Shown here: positions 1 to 10,033 of the stretch, piece by piece
Layout: each line of letters begins with the position of its first letter
Position numbering within the stretch: the first letter of the stretch is position 1
Assembly (NCBI GenBank): GCA_001586965.3
Contig: LUCW03002192.1
Span: forward strand, 1-20,000
From: Sphaeroforma sirkka
Lineage: Eukaryota > Opisthokonta > Ichthyosporea > Ichthyophonida
DNA length: 20,000 nt
Direction of reading: 5' to 3'
Made by a program: the position numbers and the translations under genes
The notes under the pieces: generated by a model
The model's database searches: none
The model's input: the letters and a program-made list of their open reading frames with translations, nothing else
Told to the model about the DNA's origin: nothing

Positions 1-312
1 TATCTGCATAAATATTTGTATGTAAATATAGATGTTTCATATATTCATATCTTGAACCGGTATTCTACCCGTTGGTATAAATAGATGAATATATTTGTTC
101 ATACACAACTTTCAAAAATTGGTATACACATCGATACGACGAACACAAGAAAGTGTGTACTTATACGAAATATTGTTATCCTTGTATACACAAAAGCTCG
201 AATTTGTAAAAGGTATAACGCATATAAATACGCTACAGACGTGCAAAATCCAACAGCCGCCTTCATCTGAATTCAAACTCGTCAGACTTATAAGCACTGA
301 TCGACAACATAC

Positions 313-456
313 CGTGACAGGACTAGAGACAGGTTGTACATTGGATTCCTCGATTAAGATAGACACCACAAGATCGCACAGTTTTTTTAGATCATTCTCA
401 GGCAGGTATTTGCAGTCTTTGACCATCTCCACCCATTGGTCGAGGTCGGCGGTCAT
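313..456 (-). CDS. PPP6C: PPP6C-like serine/threonine phosphatase catalytic subunit, exon 1 (partial gene)
   Basis: This is the N-terminal 48 residues of a PP2A-family (PPP) phosphatase catalytic subunit, a metal-dependent enzyme that removes phosphate from Ser/Thr. The segments [14 protein letters not shown] (residues 15-28) and [13 protein letters not shown] (36-48) match the PP6/Sit4 branch closely and differ from PP2A and PP4, which lack the KYLPENDL motif. The start is the ATG at 456. The exon ends after an ACG codon at 313 and is followed by the donor GTATGT (312-307), phase 0. The next residues of the family (VCGDIHGQ, with the first metal ligands) are not found between the donor and base 1, so the next exon must lie left of the window. 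The reading frame continues past the donor only into non-homologous sequence. It is transcribed away from the mS25 gene. Confidence 0.9.
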
Positions 457-1608
457 GATTTTCGGGTAACTTTAGTTCTGTATCTTGGCTTTTCTTATGT
501 ACAGCTATCCAGTCCTTGTTTGCTAGAGTGATGAGTTTGTATATGGACGTCTACATCAACTACACCCAGCTCTACAAAATAGCGCCTACGTACAACTGTT
601 TACTTTTGTTCGTATATAACTATACATATGCAAGGAGAGTGAAGACAGTACTTCAACTTGCCAAGGCCTCTAAAGCACATAAGCACTCGCTCTGCGTGAT
701 ATACGTGAAGCAACATTCTATTAGTCATAATTGCTTTATTATTTACTCTGCCTATAAAAAAGGAGGGGTGTCAACCTTTGAATGCGTTGTACGTTAAACG
801 TATTAAATATATAAAATTTACGTACGCTCAACGTTTATACAGGGATGGCCCTATAGTGGTCGCTATGGGTGCATTTCAAATACATTTTCAGACCTTTCTT
901 TTTTTAGTAAAGAGTCGGGGGGTTTGTTTTTTAACGTATGAATAGGTCAGAATCGTTTTCCAATATTTTGGGCCGAATAAACGTTCTATTAAAAATCTAC
1001 ACATATGTAAATATCGAATAAAAGTGTCAAGATGACAAGCGTTCTCGTTCAACTTTTTTATTTTATTTTCTTTACAAAACAAGAATCTTTGGGGGGGTTT
1101 CTTTAAAAAAAGATAATAAAAAAACAATACAAAAAAAAATAAGTATTAGTTTTTACTCATCGTGAATTTGTTTTAAAACTTTCGTCCCATTCGTCAGACC
1201 GGTACTATGAGTGGTTATATAAAGTTTCAGCTAATGAATAATACGTTTGATTTATTTTACTCAATACAAACTCGCTATAAGCCTCAAATACAAACTTTTG
1301 TCCAATTGAATCAATACTAAACAAATTCGAATTATGACACTACATCCCGGCTGCCGCGCATGCGATATGTTGTCCACGATCATAAATACATATAGAGTAA
1401 ACAAGATATATTTACTTGTGCAACATACCATAGAGTCAACACCTACGTGGCCAAGCATCAGTTGTCTGTAGGTGTTCATATACAATACCAGAGTGATACC
1501 TCTATACACCTCTGCGATCAATACTTGATCAAGTTGTTAAGCCATTATTTAGGTAAATCAACCTTGAGATAAAGTTGCGTCATCCTTAAAACTATTGTTA
1601 AATTGCAG
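457..1608. other. Intergenic spacer between head-to-head PPP6C-like and mS25 genes
   Basis: About 1.15 kb without a convincing gene. It must carry the promoters of both flanking genes, which diverge from it. It is AT-rich, with homopolymer runs near 1081-1137 (seven G, then several A runs). A short open frame at 516-797 (+) shows no family resemblance and has intron-like composition. A splice-acceptor-like sequence ends at 1607-1608 (attgcag), which could close a 5'UTR intron of the mS25 gene. No RNA gene was recognised. Confidence 0.5.
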
Positions 1609-1639
1609 GCAGAGCTTTCCAAATAGCTTATACACAGTC

Positions 1640-1782
1640 ATGCCGGTAAAGGTCTTCAAGGGAAAGGCCGGGGTTGCCAGATCGCTCGATGCTTTGCTCA
1701 GAGGCAAAGTGATTTTGGATCCAAAGATCAAATCCCTGGAAGTTACATATTATCGCGACTATCCTAAGCAGACCGGAACAAA
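1640..1782 (+). CDS. MRPS25: Mitochondrial small-subunit ribosomal protein mS25, exon 1 of 3
   Basis: First coding exon of mS25, a structural protein of the mitochondrial ribosome small subunit with the thioredoxin-like L51/S25/CI-B8 fold. The three exons (1640-1782, 4074-4180, 5106-5314) encode 152 residues; the human protein has 173. This exon gives residues 1-47 plus two bases of codon 48. It starts MPVKVFKGKAG and has the family pattern of a short basic N-terminus, a G-K-V turn and a beta strand (SLEVTYY). The frame is open upstream to 1595, but the ATG at 1640 fits the family's MP start and lies after a likely acceptor at 1607-1608. Donor GTAAGT starts at 1783, phase 2. No separate mitochondrial presequence is evident, as is usual for this family. 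Confidence 0.9.
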
Positions 1783-2179
1783 GTAAGTTATATACATTAG
1801 AACATAGTCAGCATGATTGTGCAAGCCAAGTGCAAGCCAAACAATTGTGAAATATTTCGTACTGTAGGCATTATACACAGTATATATGGTATAAACATTG
1901 TTACAATGTTATAAATGAACGGGGGTGTTAGATGAATGGGTGTTTGGAACGATAGGTTGCGATTGAACGTTATATGGAAGCGCAGTGCATTTGCGCGCAC
2001 CCCATCACACAAGTACATATAAATATAGTCAATTCAGATTAGGTGAAGCAGGCTTTTAATTATGTATTTAAAGTCTGGATTAGAAGTTATAGCACAAGCA
2101 AGTGTTTATAGTGAAAACATCTATATTTGAGTTCAACAATACGTTAGAGATAGCCCAATATGTAACGCATATACACGCG

Positions 2180-2219
<40 letters not shown>

Positions 2220-2226
2220 ATATTGT

Positions 2227-2299
<73 letters not shown>

Positions 2300-2882
2300 T
2301 ATGTGTGTGCATATGTATGTATATACATATATATATATACTATACATATACAGGTGATGCAGGTGCGCGTATGCATATAATATACATATATATATACATA
2401 TTATGTATGTGCATATTGATATGTGTGCGTGTGTGTAATATATGCATATATATTATTATATATATTATTATATATATATATATATATACATATATGTACA
2501 TATACTATAACGATCCCAACGCAATAATACGAATATATGCATAATATGCATTGCATGAATATATGTTTGCGTATACGTATGTATATATATATAATATTAA
2601 TATAATATGTAATATGTATTATATAACATATTATATAATATATACACATATTATGCATATATTATATATATTATTATATATATATAATATAATAATACAT
2701 ATATATGTATGTATAATATGATATATATATATATAATATGTATATATATATACCATATATATATATATACATGGATGTATGGATATATGCATAATACATG
2801 TATGGCCATGTAATGTGTCATGCATGGATATAATATGAACGTGTGCATGTACGCATATATGCATGCAATATATATATGTTGC

Positions 2883-2916
<34 letters not shown>

Positions 2917-3096
2917 CAATATGTATGTATGCATATAGAAAGAGTAAGTAGTTTTTTCCACATATTCTTGGTATGGATGCATGTGTGTCTGTGTGTGTGT
3001 CGTGTGTGTGATGTGTGTTTGTTTATACATATATATTTGTGTGTATGTCCAGATGTGCTGGTGTATGGATGTGGTTTTTTTTTTGCATACATTTTT

Positions 3097-3147
<51 letters not shown>

Positions 3148-4073
3148 ATATGTATTGTATATGTATATATATACAATTTACAATATGAATCAACATACAG
3201 GATTGTGATTTATTCAAATATGAATATATGCGTCTTGATGATACCGATGTTTTTATATATTATATCTGCATTCATGTGCGTGGTTATCTATATGTATAGT
3301 TACCTGGATATATGTTCGTATGTATATGATTCAAATGGAATTTTGTGCATTCGTTATTTACATTTATGAGTATCAATAATATATATAGATATAGGCGTAT
3401 GTGTGTGTATGTGTGTGTGCACGTGTGTGTGTGTGTATGTGTATGTATGTTTGTGTATCAGTACGTTAAAATTTATGTGTATATGTATATTTTACACATA
3501 CGTATAGGTACATGTCCAATGAAATTTATACAAAAGACTTAACATCATCACTGGGTATTTAAAATGGCCGTACATGTTTTTGTGAATATATATGTAGAAT
3601 TGCAATGGCTATGAAGTAGTTGTATGTGTACATCTATGTATGTTGATACATTATACATGTATTCTTTTCTATATCTGGGTATATGCAAGTATAATATATT
3701 TCGTATATATATGGGTATGTATTTGGATTATGTTTTCAATCTATTCGCATATATTTGCATATAGATACAAATGTGTCTGTTAGTGTGTATGTGTGTGTAA
3801 TACTTCACTTTCTTGTTTTTGTATGCAAATGCAGATATATTTATATAAACACATGATACACGAATACGCGCTTGTATATATTACTGTTGAACATATCCAT
3901 GCACGAGTATACATACCTGTTAGTTTACATACTACTTGCTTGTCTCGCAAAAGCAAAGGCAATATATCCCGTAGCTTTGATTGATTATCAATGCCTTCGT
4001 AGGTGATGACTGAATCTAAGCGAATCACTGGCACACTGACATCTCATTGACATATTCTGCTGAATGATGGCAG
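1783..4073 (+). other. MRPS25: Intron 1 of the mS25 gene, swollen by AT/TG microsatellites
   Basis: A 2291-bp intron running from GTAAGT to GGCAG. About 2170-3180 is almost entirely (TA)n with (TG)n patches and interruptions; further TG-rich stretches lie at 3395-3450 and 3780-3800. Many long open frames on both strands here are low-complexity Tyr/Ile/Cys/Val translations of these repeats and are not genes. A minus-strand open stretch at about 4031-3919 followed by a donor-like GTATGT was considered and rejected. Confidence 0.8.
2170..3180. repeat. Compound (TA)n/(TG)n microsatellite block
   Basis: About 1 kb of alternating TA runs, TG runs and short variants (ATATGTAT, TATTATA) inside intron 1 of the mS25 gene. 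Pure TA runs lie for example near 2228-2250, 2271-2293 and 2890-2914; TA passes directly into TG near 3098-3137. It explains all the low-complexity open frames in this interval. Confidence 0.95.
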
Positions 4074-4180
4074 GATCTTCTTGTTCGAACACATCCCCCA
4101 AATAAAGTACCACAACCCAGATTTGGTGGTGACGATGACTCATAGCAAGAAGCTCTCCACTGGACTGAGGTTGACCATGG
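4074..4180 (+). CDS. MRPS25: Mitochondrial ribosomal protein mS25, exon 2 of 3
   Basis: A 107-base exon that is too short to show as a long open frame. It was found by looking for the missing centre of the family between exons 1 and 3. It is read from the G at 4074, which completes codon 48 as Lys. It encodes 35 residues including FLFEHIPQIKYHNPDLVV, the counterpart of the FVFFNIPQIQYKNP core of the animal protein and the most conserved part of the family. The acceptor is GGCAG ending at 4073. The donor GTATGG starts at 4181, leaving one base (G) that joins AA of exon 3 to make Glu. Both phases agree exactly with the flanking exons, which strongly supports the model. Confidence 0.92.
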
Positions 4181-4364
4181 GTATGGGTTTAGGTTTTTAG
4201 CTAAAACCCCGCAAATCGGTGCACTGGTAGTGGCTTTTTGATTGAGCTCCTCGCATATTTTTTTGTTGAGGGCGTACCAACGAAACTGATGATTGCCGTG
4301 AATATGGAGTATTGTTTTATGTTTGTTGTATAGGATCACCAGGTCATTGCCATTGCGACGAATT

Positions 4365-4600
4365 CCATTGTTCTGAACTGGAAAGTTTACACGTTGACAT
4401 ACATGTGCGTTAGAGATAAGATTATGCGTGGAGTTGTATACCGTATCCATTGTTCTGAACTTGAAAGTTTCTAACAAATACATTTACGTGCGTAAGAGTT
4501 AAGAGTGTTTTTAAAGTGATATACAAAATTCTATTGTTCTAAACTGGGAAATTTGCACGTAGACACACATTTGTGTATTATAAATATGTATATATTTGTA
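4365..4600. repeat. Three-copy diverged tandem repeat, period about 82 bp
   Basis: Units begin at 4365 (ccattgttctgaac), 4447 (ccattgttctgaac) and 4531 (ctattgttctaaac), spaced 82 and 84 bases. Each continues with a related series: a gaaagttt- or gaaattt-like stretch, then an acacattt/acatgtg-like stretch. The third copy degrades into the following TA/TG microsatellite near 4600. Confidence 0.75.
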
Positions 4601-4604
4601 TATG

Positions 4605-4616
<12 letters not shown>

Positions 4617-4653
<37 letters not shown>
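4617..4653. repeat. (TA)n microsatellite
   Basis: Uninterrupted TA run in intron 2 of the mS25 gene, preceded by TATATG variants from about 4585. Confidence 0.95.
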
Positions 4654-4657
<4 letters not shown>

Positions 4658-5105
4658 GTTTGTGTCTGTGTCTGTATATATATATATATGAGTCAAAGTG
4701 TATGGGTAGAGTTATATTATACACCGAACGTCGTGGAACGTCGTGATTGCTCGATATGCATTGCAAAGCTACATTCAATATTCGATATTTTATGGGAAAT
4801 TAAAGTCCTTTACACCTTGGAATGTTAATGAGTCTATTGTCTATGGAAATGACCTGTCGTACTACTCCATAAATATCTAGATCGTTCAAATACCTATCGT
4901 TCTCTGCGTATAGGTATGAAGGGGGTTCAGATTAAAATTCTCGTTTTGTGATGTATAAGTGCGTATTAACATACGTAGGCAAATTTATTTAGCTCTGTAT
5001 GTCAACCGCTTTTTATGTATGTGTGTAGTCTGGCTTGCCTTCTAGATCTAGATAATCGCTGTTGTGAGGTTTTAATCTACTTCTATCCCGTTTTCACTAC
5101 CGCAG

Positions 5106-5314
5106 AAGGGCAAAAGACCCCGATCGAGATTGCCACAAAAGGGTGGAGTGCAAAAACTATCATGAATACTTTGATTAAGAAAACCAATGCCAAAGATGAA
5201 CGCACTCCAGCTCCGCCTAAACTCCCCTGGTATAAGGCCGAATCCTTACCCAGCAGTAGGACACCTGTTGTGAAAAAGGTGCTAGTCGAAAGTAAGGCTG
5301 CGGCTGCTGAATAA
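5106..5314 (+). CDS. MRPS25: Mitochondrial ribosomal protein mS25, exon 3 of 3
   Basis: Final coding exon. The frame is open upstream to 5015, but that part is intronic; homology starts at GQKTPIEIATKGWSAKTIM, the counterpart of the family's G-E-x-V-L-I-D-V..K-S-x-x-E-I-M segment (last beta strand and helix). After that comes a Pro/Lys-rich tail ending in Ala-Ala-Ala-Glu. The stop TAA is at 5312-5314. The tail is shorter than in the human protein and lacks its Cys-containing C-terminal extension. Confidence 0.9.
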
Positions 5315-5315
5315 A
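5310..5315 (+). terminator. Possible poly(A) signal overlapping the mS25 stop codon
   Basis: AATAAA at 5310-5315 includes the whole TAA stop codon (5312-5314). An ATTAAA lies about 70 bases further on, near 5384, and may be the signal really used. Confidence 0.4.
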
Positions 5316-6009
5316 AAAATGTGACGAATCATTATGCACTGCTCAGACGACTGAGGATTAATCTATGAGTGAATTGTTCTTCCATTAAAGTATGGGGGGG
5401 GGTTTTTTACCAACCAGTGGATACAATGACGTACTTTATTATCTATTTAGCTATTGTATTCCCCTTTTAAATCTAAAAGCGTGAGCTCTTAAGTTCTACT
5501 TACTGCATTTCTGCCCGTCTGTCTGTCTGTTCGTCACACTTTTTCGCACATAAAGGGCCCCTTTGATATTCGCGTGTGGTAAATAAAAGCTAATACACAG
5601 GCCCCTGTCGAAAATAGTTAATAACCAAAGAAATCATCGAAAGTAGACTTTTTTTCGCATACATATAGTTTTATATTTTGACAACATTAGATTTTATAGG
5701 TCTGGATTTTGTACATATAAAAGCCCGTATATACTGCGATTTCATTTTGGCTGGGTTGGCACGCGTTTTAAACGCTTATTGAGTTTGCGTTTGTGCATTG
5801 TGTTCCCTACTCTTGTGCGAATGTAGACGTGTATGATTTTACGCATAATGGCTCATGTCACGATAGAGTATAAAATTGTGTCCAGATAATTCAACTCGCT
5901 GAGGGGAAGGGATGTGGGGATTCAATCCAAAAATAAGATTAACGAATATGTACGACATTCACGTTTTCAGTTGATTTATTATCCCAGGCATCATAGTCCA
6001 AGTCGTCTA

Positions 6010-6061
6010 CACATAAAGAGGTAGCATTGCATCGGAGATTTTCACAGACCTCTTTTATGTG
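6010..6061. other. Imperfect hairpin (inverted repeat)
   Basis: CACATAAAGAGGT (6010-6022) and ACCTCTTTTATGTG (6048-6061) are complementary apart from one extra base, around a 25-base loop. No known structured RNA was recognised. Confidence 0.55.
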
Positions 6062-6278
6062 CACTGGTGAATAAACCTATTGAGACCTACTCTTGGTGTA
6101 GACCTTAGTGTAATCGGCCATACTAACGGTGTTTCAGGTTCCAGGATAACATGGTACGAACAAGATATTTTGGAGCGCACAAGAATCTTCACTAAAGCTT
6201 CTGCACTGCCGTGATGTTCCATTCTTCAATGCCTGCTGTGGTTGAGGTATGCATTGAATATATTTGCTAGAATTTTTA

Positions 6279-6350
6279 TGACGTAGTTAATGACGTCATC
6301 AATGGCGTAGCAAATGACGTAGTAAATGACGTAGTCAACGATGTGATCGA
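6279..6350 (+). repeat. 12-bp tandem array with TGACGT (CRE/ATF-like) cores
   Basis: Six units start at 6279, 6291, 6303, 6315, 6327 and about 6339: tgacgtagttaa, tgacgtcatcaa, tggcgtagcaaa, tgacgtagtaaa, tgacgtagtcaa, then a degenerate unit. Four keep TGACGT, and the second is the full palindrome TGACGTCA, the classical CREB/ATF bZIP binding site. The strict 12-bp spacing is seen directly; a regulatory role is inference. Confidence 0.7.
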
Positions 6351-7085
6351 ATACGTGCGGATTTCGACTCGAACCATTCGTTAATGTACGTCATGAATTT
6401 TTAAGCTTTCTCGGCGTTTATTTATCCAAGAACGTAGTGTCGGCATACAGAACGAAATTAATGAACAGAAGATACGACAGGATAACAACCGATAGCTGCA
6501 TAGAACTTACCATACAATGTACACTGGTGCATATAAACAAGTTCGTCGTATTAGATGATAGTTCCATCAGCGTGTTGATGCATATGTACATCCGAGTTAT
6601 ATTCAATCATATCGCATATTATGTATGGATATGTATCCAAGTGCAGGTTTGTGCGAATGATGATTTATACATTTTAATCGAAACAATTTTTGATATATGA
6701 AAAGCATCTACAATAGCATACCCACATAATGTGCAAGTCTGTAGAAACGTCTTTTACTCTGCATTCGTACATAAACGAAAAACACTACACGCAAATTTAA
6801 TGATAAAAATTTTAATGTGTTTATACATGTACTTGAGTTTCAATGCTAGGATTCAAACAAGCGCTTGTGTATGTTACAGATCTACCTTGTATGCAATATC
6901 GATTCCACTGGCTTTCTGATCCCTTCATCGGGATGCAGTCGACACTTTTTGTAAGTAGCAATAGATAAATCCTGCCGGTACTAGTCTGATGATCATCCGA
7001 TTGGGTATAAAACTACCTGACTCGAGCTACTAGTCAATAATCAAGCGTTCCCATTGCTCAATAAAAATATTTAATTTAAATTTAT

Positions 7086-7130
7086 GTTTTTAGGGTTTTA
7101 GGGTTTAGGGTTTTGAAAAACCCTAAAACA
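7086..7130. repeat. Telomere-like (TTTTAGGG/TTTAGGG) tract with inverted end
   Basis: Three direct AGGG-containing units (tttttaggg, ttttaggg, tttaggg) are followed at once by the reverse complement (aaaaccctaaaa), so the tract can fold into a hairpin. This looks like an interstitial telomere-type sequence. Single similar motifs occur near 4180, 8455, 18506 and 19958. Confidence 0.65.
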
Positions 7131-7150
7131 TATTTTGCACGTTAAAGTCA

Positions 7151-7264
7151 GTCGCCAAATGTACTTTGTACATATTTGATCAATATTTCAGTACGTTTTC
7201 ATCGAGAAAAAGGGTGAATGTACATTTAGTGACTTTTCCACATTTTAAATGTAAATTTAGCGAC
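7151..7264. repeat. 14-bp motif in three copies, inverted arrangement
   Basis: gtcgccaaatgtac (7151-7164) recurs inverted as gtacatttagtgac (7220-7233) and gtaaatttagcgac (7251-7264), each with one to three changes. It lies just beyond the 3' end of the decayed minus-strand coding region and may be part of that element's end. Confidence 0.5.
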
Positions 7265-7431
7265 TTTGTTCAATATTTATTGTTTATATATATTTCCTGT
7301 TTATATATGTGATGCAGATTAGAGCCATGTCTAGCTCTCTCTTGATTTGAAGGATCAAAATATGGGCCTGTGAATCGCTTGTACTGGCGGATACGCTGCG
7401 ATCTCCAGAAGGACCGCTGCCTCTGTGGAAA

Positions 7432-8216
7432 TGTAGAAATACGGCCTCCGGTCAGTCTAAAATATCAAGATCAATTGAGATAATACATTGGTTTTTATTT
7501 GTATTTTTAAATAATTTAGTACAAGCTCTTTTTTCCAATATTTCCAAAGTGTTCTAAATTCACTTTGATGGTTCCAATAGCCTGAGTATTTGGTATGACT
7601 CATCTACTTGGACCTATTTGAGACATTAGTAGATGTAGGATATTATAAACTAAATTTTATAATCTCCGAACTACTACTTATAGATTTTGGTCCTCCGCCA
7701 ATCTCCAAAATCCAATAAGTCTTTTTTCTTTTTTTTAACTTTTCTTCAGATGGAACTTTATTTATATCAGCTAATGTATTAACGTGACTTACGTTATTAT
7801 GTCTATTTACAAATTAGGCAAGTGGTCATGAACATTTAGTACTTCCAGTGAAAATTATTCATTAAAGAACAGCTAGAGGTACGCCCTGTGTGATCGAGGA
7901 TATTTAGGCTCTTAACAAGAGGCAGTCCCGATCATTCTTACACAAGCTACCACTGCTAAATCCTAACTGACTAAATTGTATTTTAGTTTAATATAGTTTG
8001 AAACCTAGTAATTTCCATCGAAGTTTACATTCTAGTGAAAATTATTCAATAAAGAACAGCTAGAGGTACGCCCTGTGTGATCGAGGATATTTAGGCTCTT
8101 AACAAGAGGCAGTCCCCATCATTCTTACACAAGCTACCACTGCTAAATCCTAACTGACTAAATTGTATTTTAGTTTAATATAGTTTGAAACCTAGTAATT
8201 TCCATCGAAGTTTACA
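7432..8216 (+). mobile_element. Solo-LTR-like insertion A (785 bp)
   Basis: Begins TGTAGAAATACGG and ends AAGTTTACA, giving the TG..CA ends of LTRs. It is flanked on both sides by GAAA (7428-7431 and 8217-8220), a 4-bp target-site duplication. TATAAA at 7644-7649 and AATAAA at 8048-8053 fit an LTR promoter and poly(A) signal in + orientation. It is about 97-98% identical by eye to copy B, apart from a tandem duplication of its last 187 bp (7843-8029 and 8030-8216). No internal retrotransposon region remains next to it, so it is best read as a solo LTR. A short non-autonomous element with 4-bp duplications is the alternative; the terminal inverted match is only 5-6 bp. Confidence 0.8.
7843..8216 (+). 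repeat. Tandem duplication of the 3' 187 bp of LTR A
   Basis: 7843-8029 and 8030-8216 are both 187 bp and nearly identical. They differ at the first poly(A)-signal position (ATTAAA against AATAAA), at cccgatc/ccccatc and at ttccag/ttctag. Copy B has a single version (10443-10629). The duplicate starts directly after the first TTTACA end. Confidence 0.9.
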
Positions 8217-10033
8217 GAAATAATCCGCTGCGTGTGTGTACTCGGCTTTACTTTCCGTCGTTTGTTGATCATCAGTTGCGGGGCCTTCAGAAACCCGTAG
8301 GTGAATTCATCGGGCTTTCTAACAGCTGCAAACCAAGATCTGGCTTGGACACCAGGCGTGAAGTCCTCCTGCAGTACCAAAGGTTCATTCTCAGCCGTAG
8401 AAGTAGCTGCAAGAACTCGTGCAGCCGTCCCGAGTAGTACCTCTCGGGAGGGCTTGGGTTTAGGGTTTAGGCTCCAATTCGCCAGCATACTCGGCAGTGG
8501 CGAGGTCGAGTTCATGGTCAAGTGTTTGTTGCACTCGTGTCTTCCGGATTTAGCGTGTCACCGGCAGGCTCTGGTGGTTCCCGCATAGTAGGTTGCTAGG
8601 GTATCGTGGGCAACTCCTAGTGCAGTGTATGAGCGTCCGTTCAATTTATTGTAAATGGCTGGCGCTGAAGTTCCTCAGCCATACGAGGGTCAATACCCTG
8701 CGTAGGAGTGCCCGTCAGATTTTTCTGATGGTTGCTTTGTGGCGGTGGCAACAACAGTGGAACCAATGGCAAGGGTGACTTGTCTTCGAACACCTGACGC
8801 CGTAGTAATGGTTCATGTAAGCTTTGTGCCCATGACGCAGCTGCTGTAATACTGGCTTAGGTAGCATTCGGCAAAGTTAGGACTACCGCCGCCTCTCAAA
8901 TAGTAGCCCCGATGAATTATAGGCTAAGGGGTGGCTTCATCAGTCCGACCCGCGGCCAAAAGAAGAGGGGTACCTTGTACAATGATTGATCCCCTTTGAG
9001 ATGTGAAAGCATGGTAAAGTTCCAATTCGACATATCGACCGCACGCCATCCGCGATGTAAGAAGGCACCGTGTGTATGTGGCATAGTGGTGGGCGTGCTC
9101 TGAATAAGCTGAAAAAGCGAACCGATATGCATTCGGCCAGAAGGGTACACACACAACCAACGATGTGTGTACGACCCCTAGGGCTCGTGCCGGGAAAAGT
9201 TCAATATGGCACTATGCCGTATAAATACAACAAATTTTGAAGCAGATATCGACACCATACACGTCCTGGTCATATGCTACAGTAACGTCCTTGGTGCAGC
9301 AGGTAACCATGGCACGATCTTTGTGTCTAGAAAAAGGTTTAAGCTTCAGCGGGCCCCACATCTGCTGAAATAAGTCTACCCAGCTAATTCCGTGTCCAAC
9401 TATCCACTTCGGACTGTCCATGGGCACTTCCCGGCCGAACATCTGTGCAGGTAACCGGCTAGGTGGGAATGAACCATTGGAGAATAGTGTAAAAGCGCCA
9501 ATGACCTTTTGGGCCTATATAGCGGAACATCCGCTGCTTCCTGGAGTTTATCCGTCAGGTCTAGACAGCGATTAGGAGTAAGAAACACAGGTACATAGTG
9601 AATTTCTACTCGTATCTCGTTAATGTTCTCGATACTAGGCAGCCAGTGTTGATACTTGACAGAGCGTGAAAGGGCATAGAGTACTGGGTCAAGTATAACG
9701 TTCTTCAATTGCTTGTGATTCGATAATAGGACCAGTGGGTGGAACGAACAGTGGGCCAAGTACTTTGTACCGCCAAACGGTACCTCAACATTTTACGACT
9801 AGTCACATTATAGTTCATCAATGCGTCCGCTAGTTTACTAGAAATGAAAATCATGGCATATAGATATGAAAAATCACAAACAGTAATACATGCCTTGGTC
9901 TCGGAGTGTTCCAGGGAGTGCAAGCATGTCAGGCATCGGTGGGTTTAGGCGAATGAAGTCACAAGATGGTGCATGAAAGTCTGCTACAAAGCTATCGCAA
10001 TTCGGATATATGCGTTCGTCGTCGACTCCGGGA

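Larger units (their letters stand above)
4181..5105 (+). other. MRPS25: Intron 2 of the mS25 gene
   Basis: A 925-bp intron. It starts with GTATGGGTTTAGG, so telomere-like sequence follows the donor directly. It contains three diverged copies of an about 82-bp tandem repeat (4365-4600) and a (TA)n tract at 4617-4653. It ends ctaccgcag at 5105. Minus-strand frames over 4025-4483 are shadows, partly of exon 2. Confidence 0.8.
5315..7354. other. Gene-poor spacer between mS25 and the decayed element
   Basis: About 2 kb with no supportable gene on either strand; the longest open frames (6437-6700 +, 6418-6606 -, 6731-6919 +) overlap each other and look like no known family. Features seen are (CTGT)n-like sequence at 5517-5532, an imperfect hairpin at 6010-6061, a 12-bp tandem array at 6279-6350, a telomere-like tract at 7090-7130, and a thrice-repeated 14-mer at 7151-7264. 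An AATAAA on the minus strand near 7286-7281 could serve the decayed coding region to the right. Confidence 0.5.

Noticed and set aside
2080..3542. Many long Tyr/Ile/Cys-rich open frames on both strands
   Set aside because: They are translations of TA/TG microsatellites inside an intron.
3919..4031. Minus-strand exon-like stretch ending in a GTATGT donor-like site
   Set aside because: It needs an acceptor only a few bases from a stop and has no recognisable family. The neighbouring minus-strand frames are shadows of mS25 exon 2 on the other strand, so this is probably chance.
4025..4483. 152-codon minus-strand open frame
   Set aside because: It overlaps the well-supported plus-strand mS25 exon 2 and the 82-bp repeats, and has no family resemblance.
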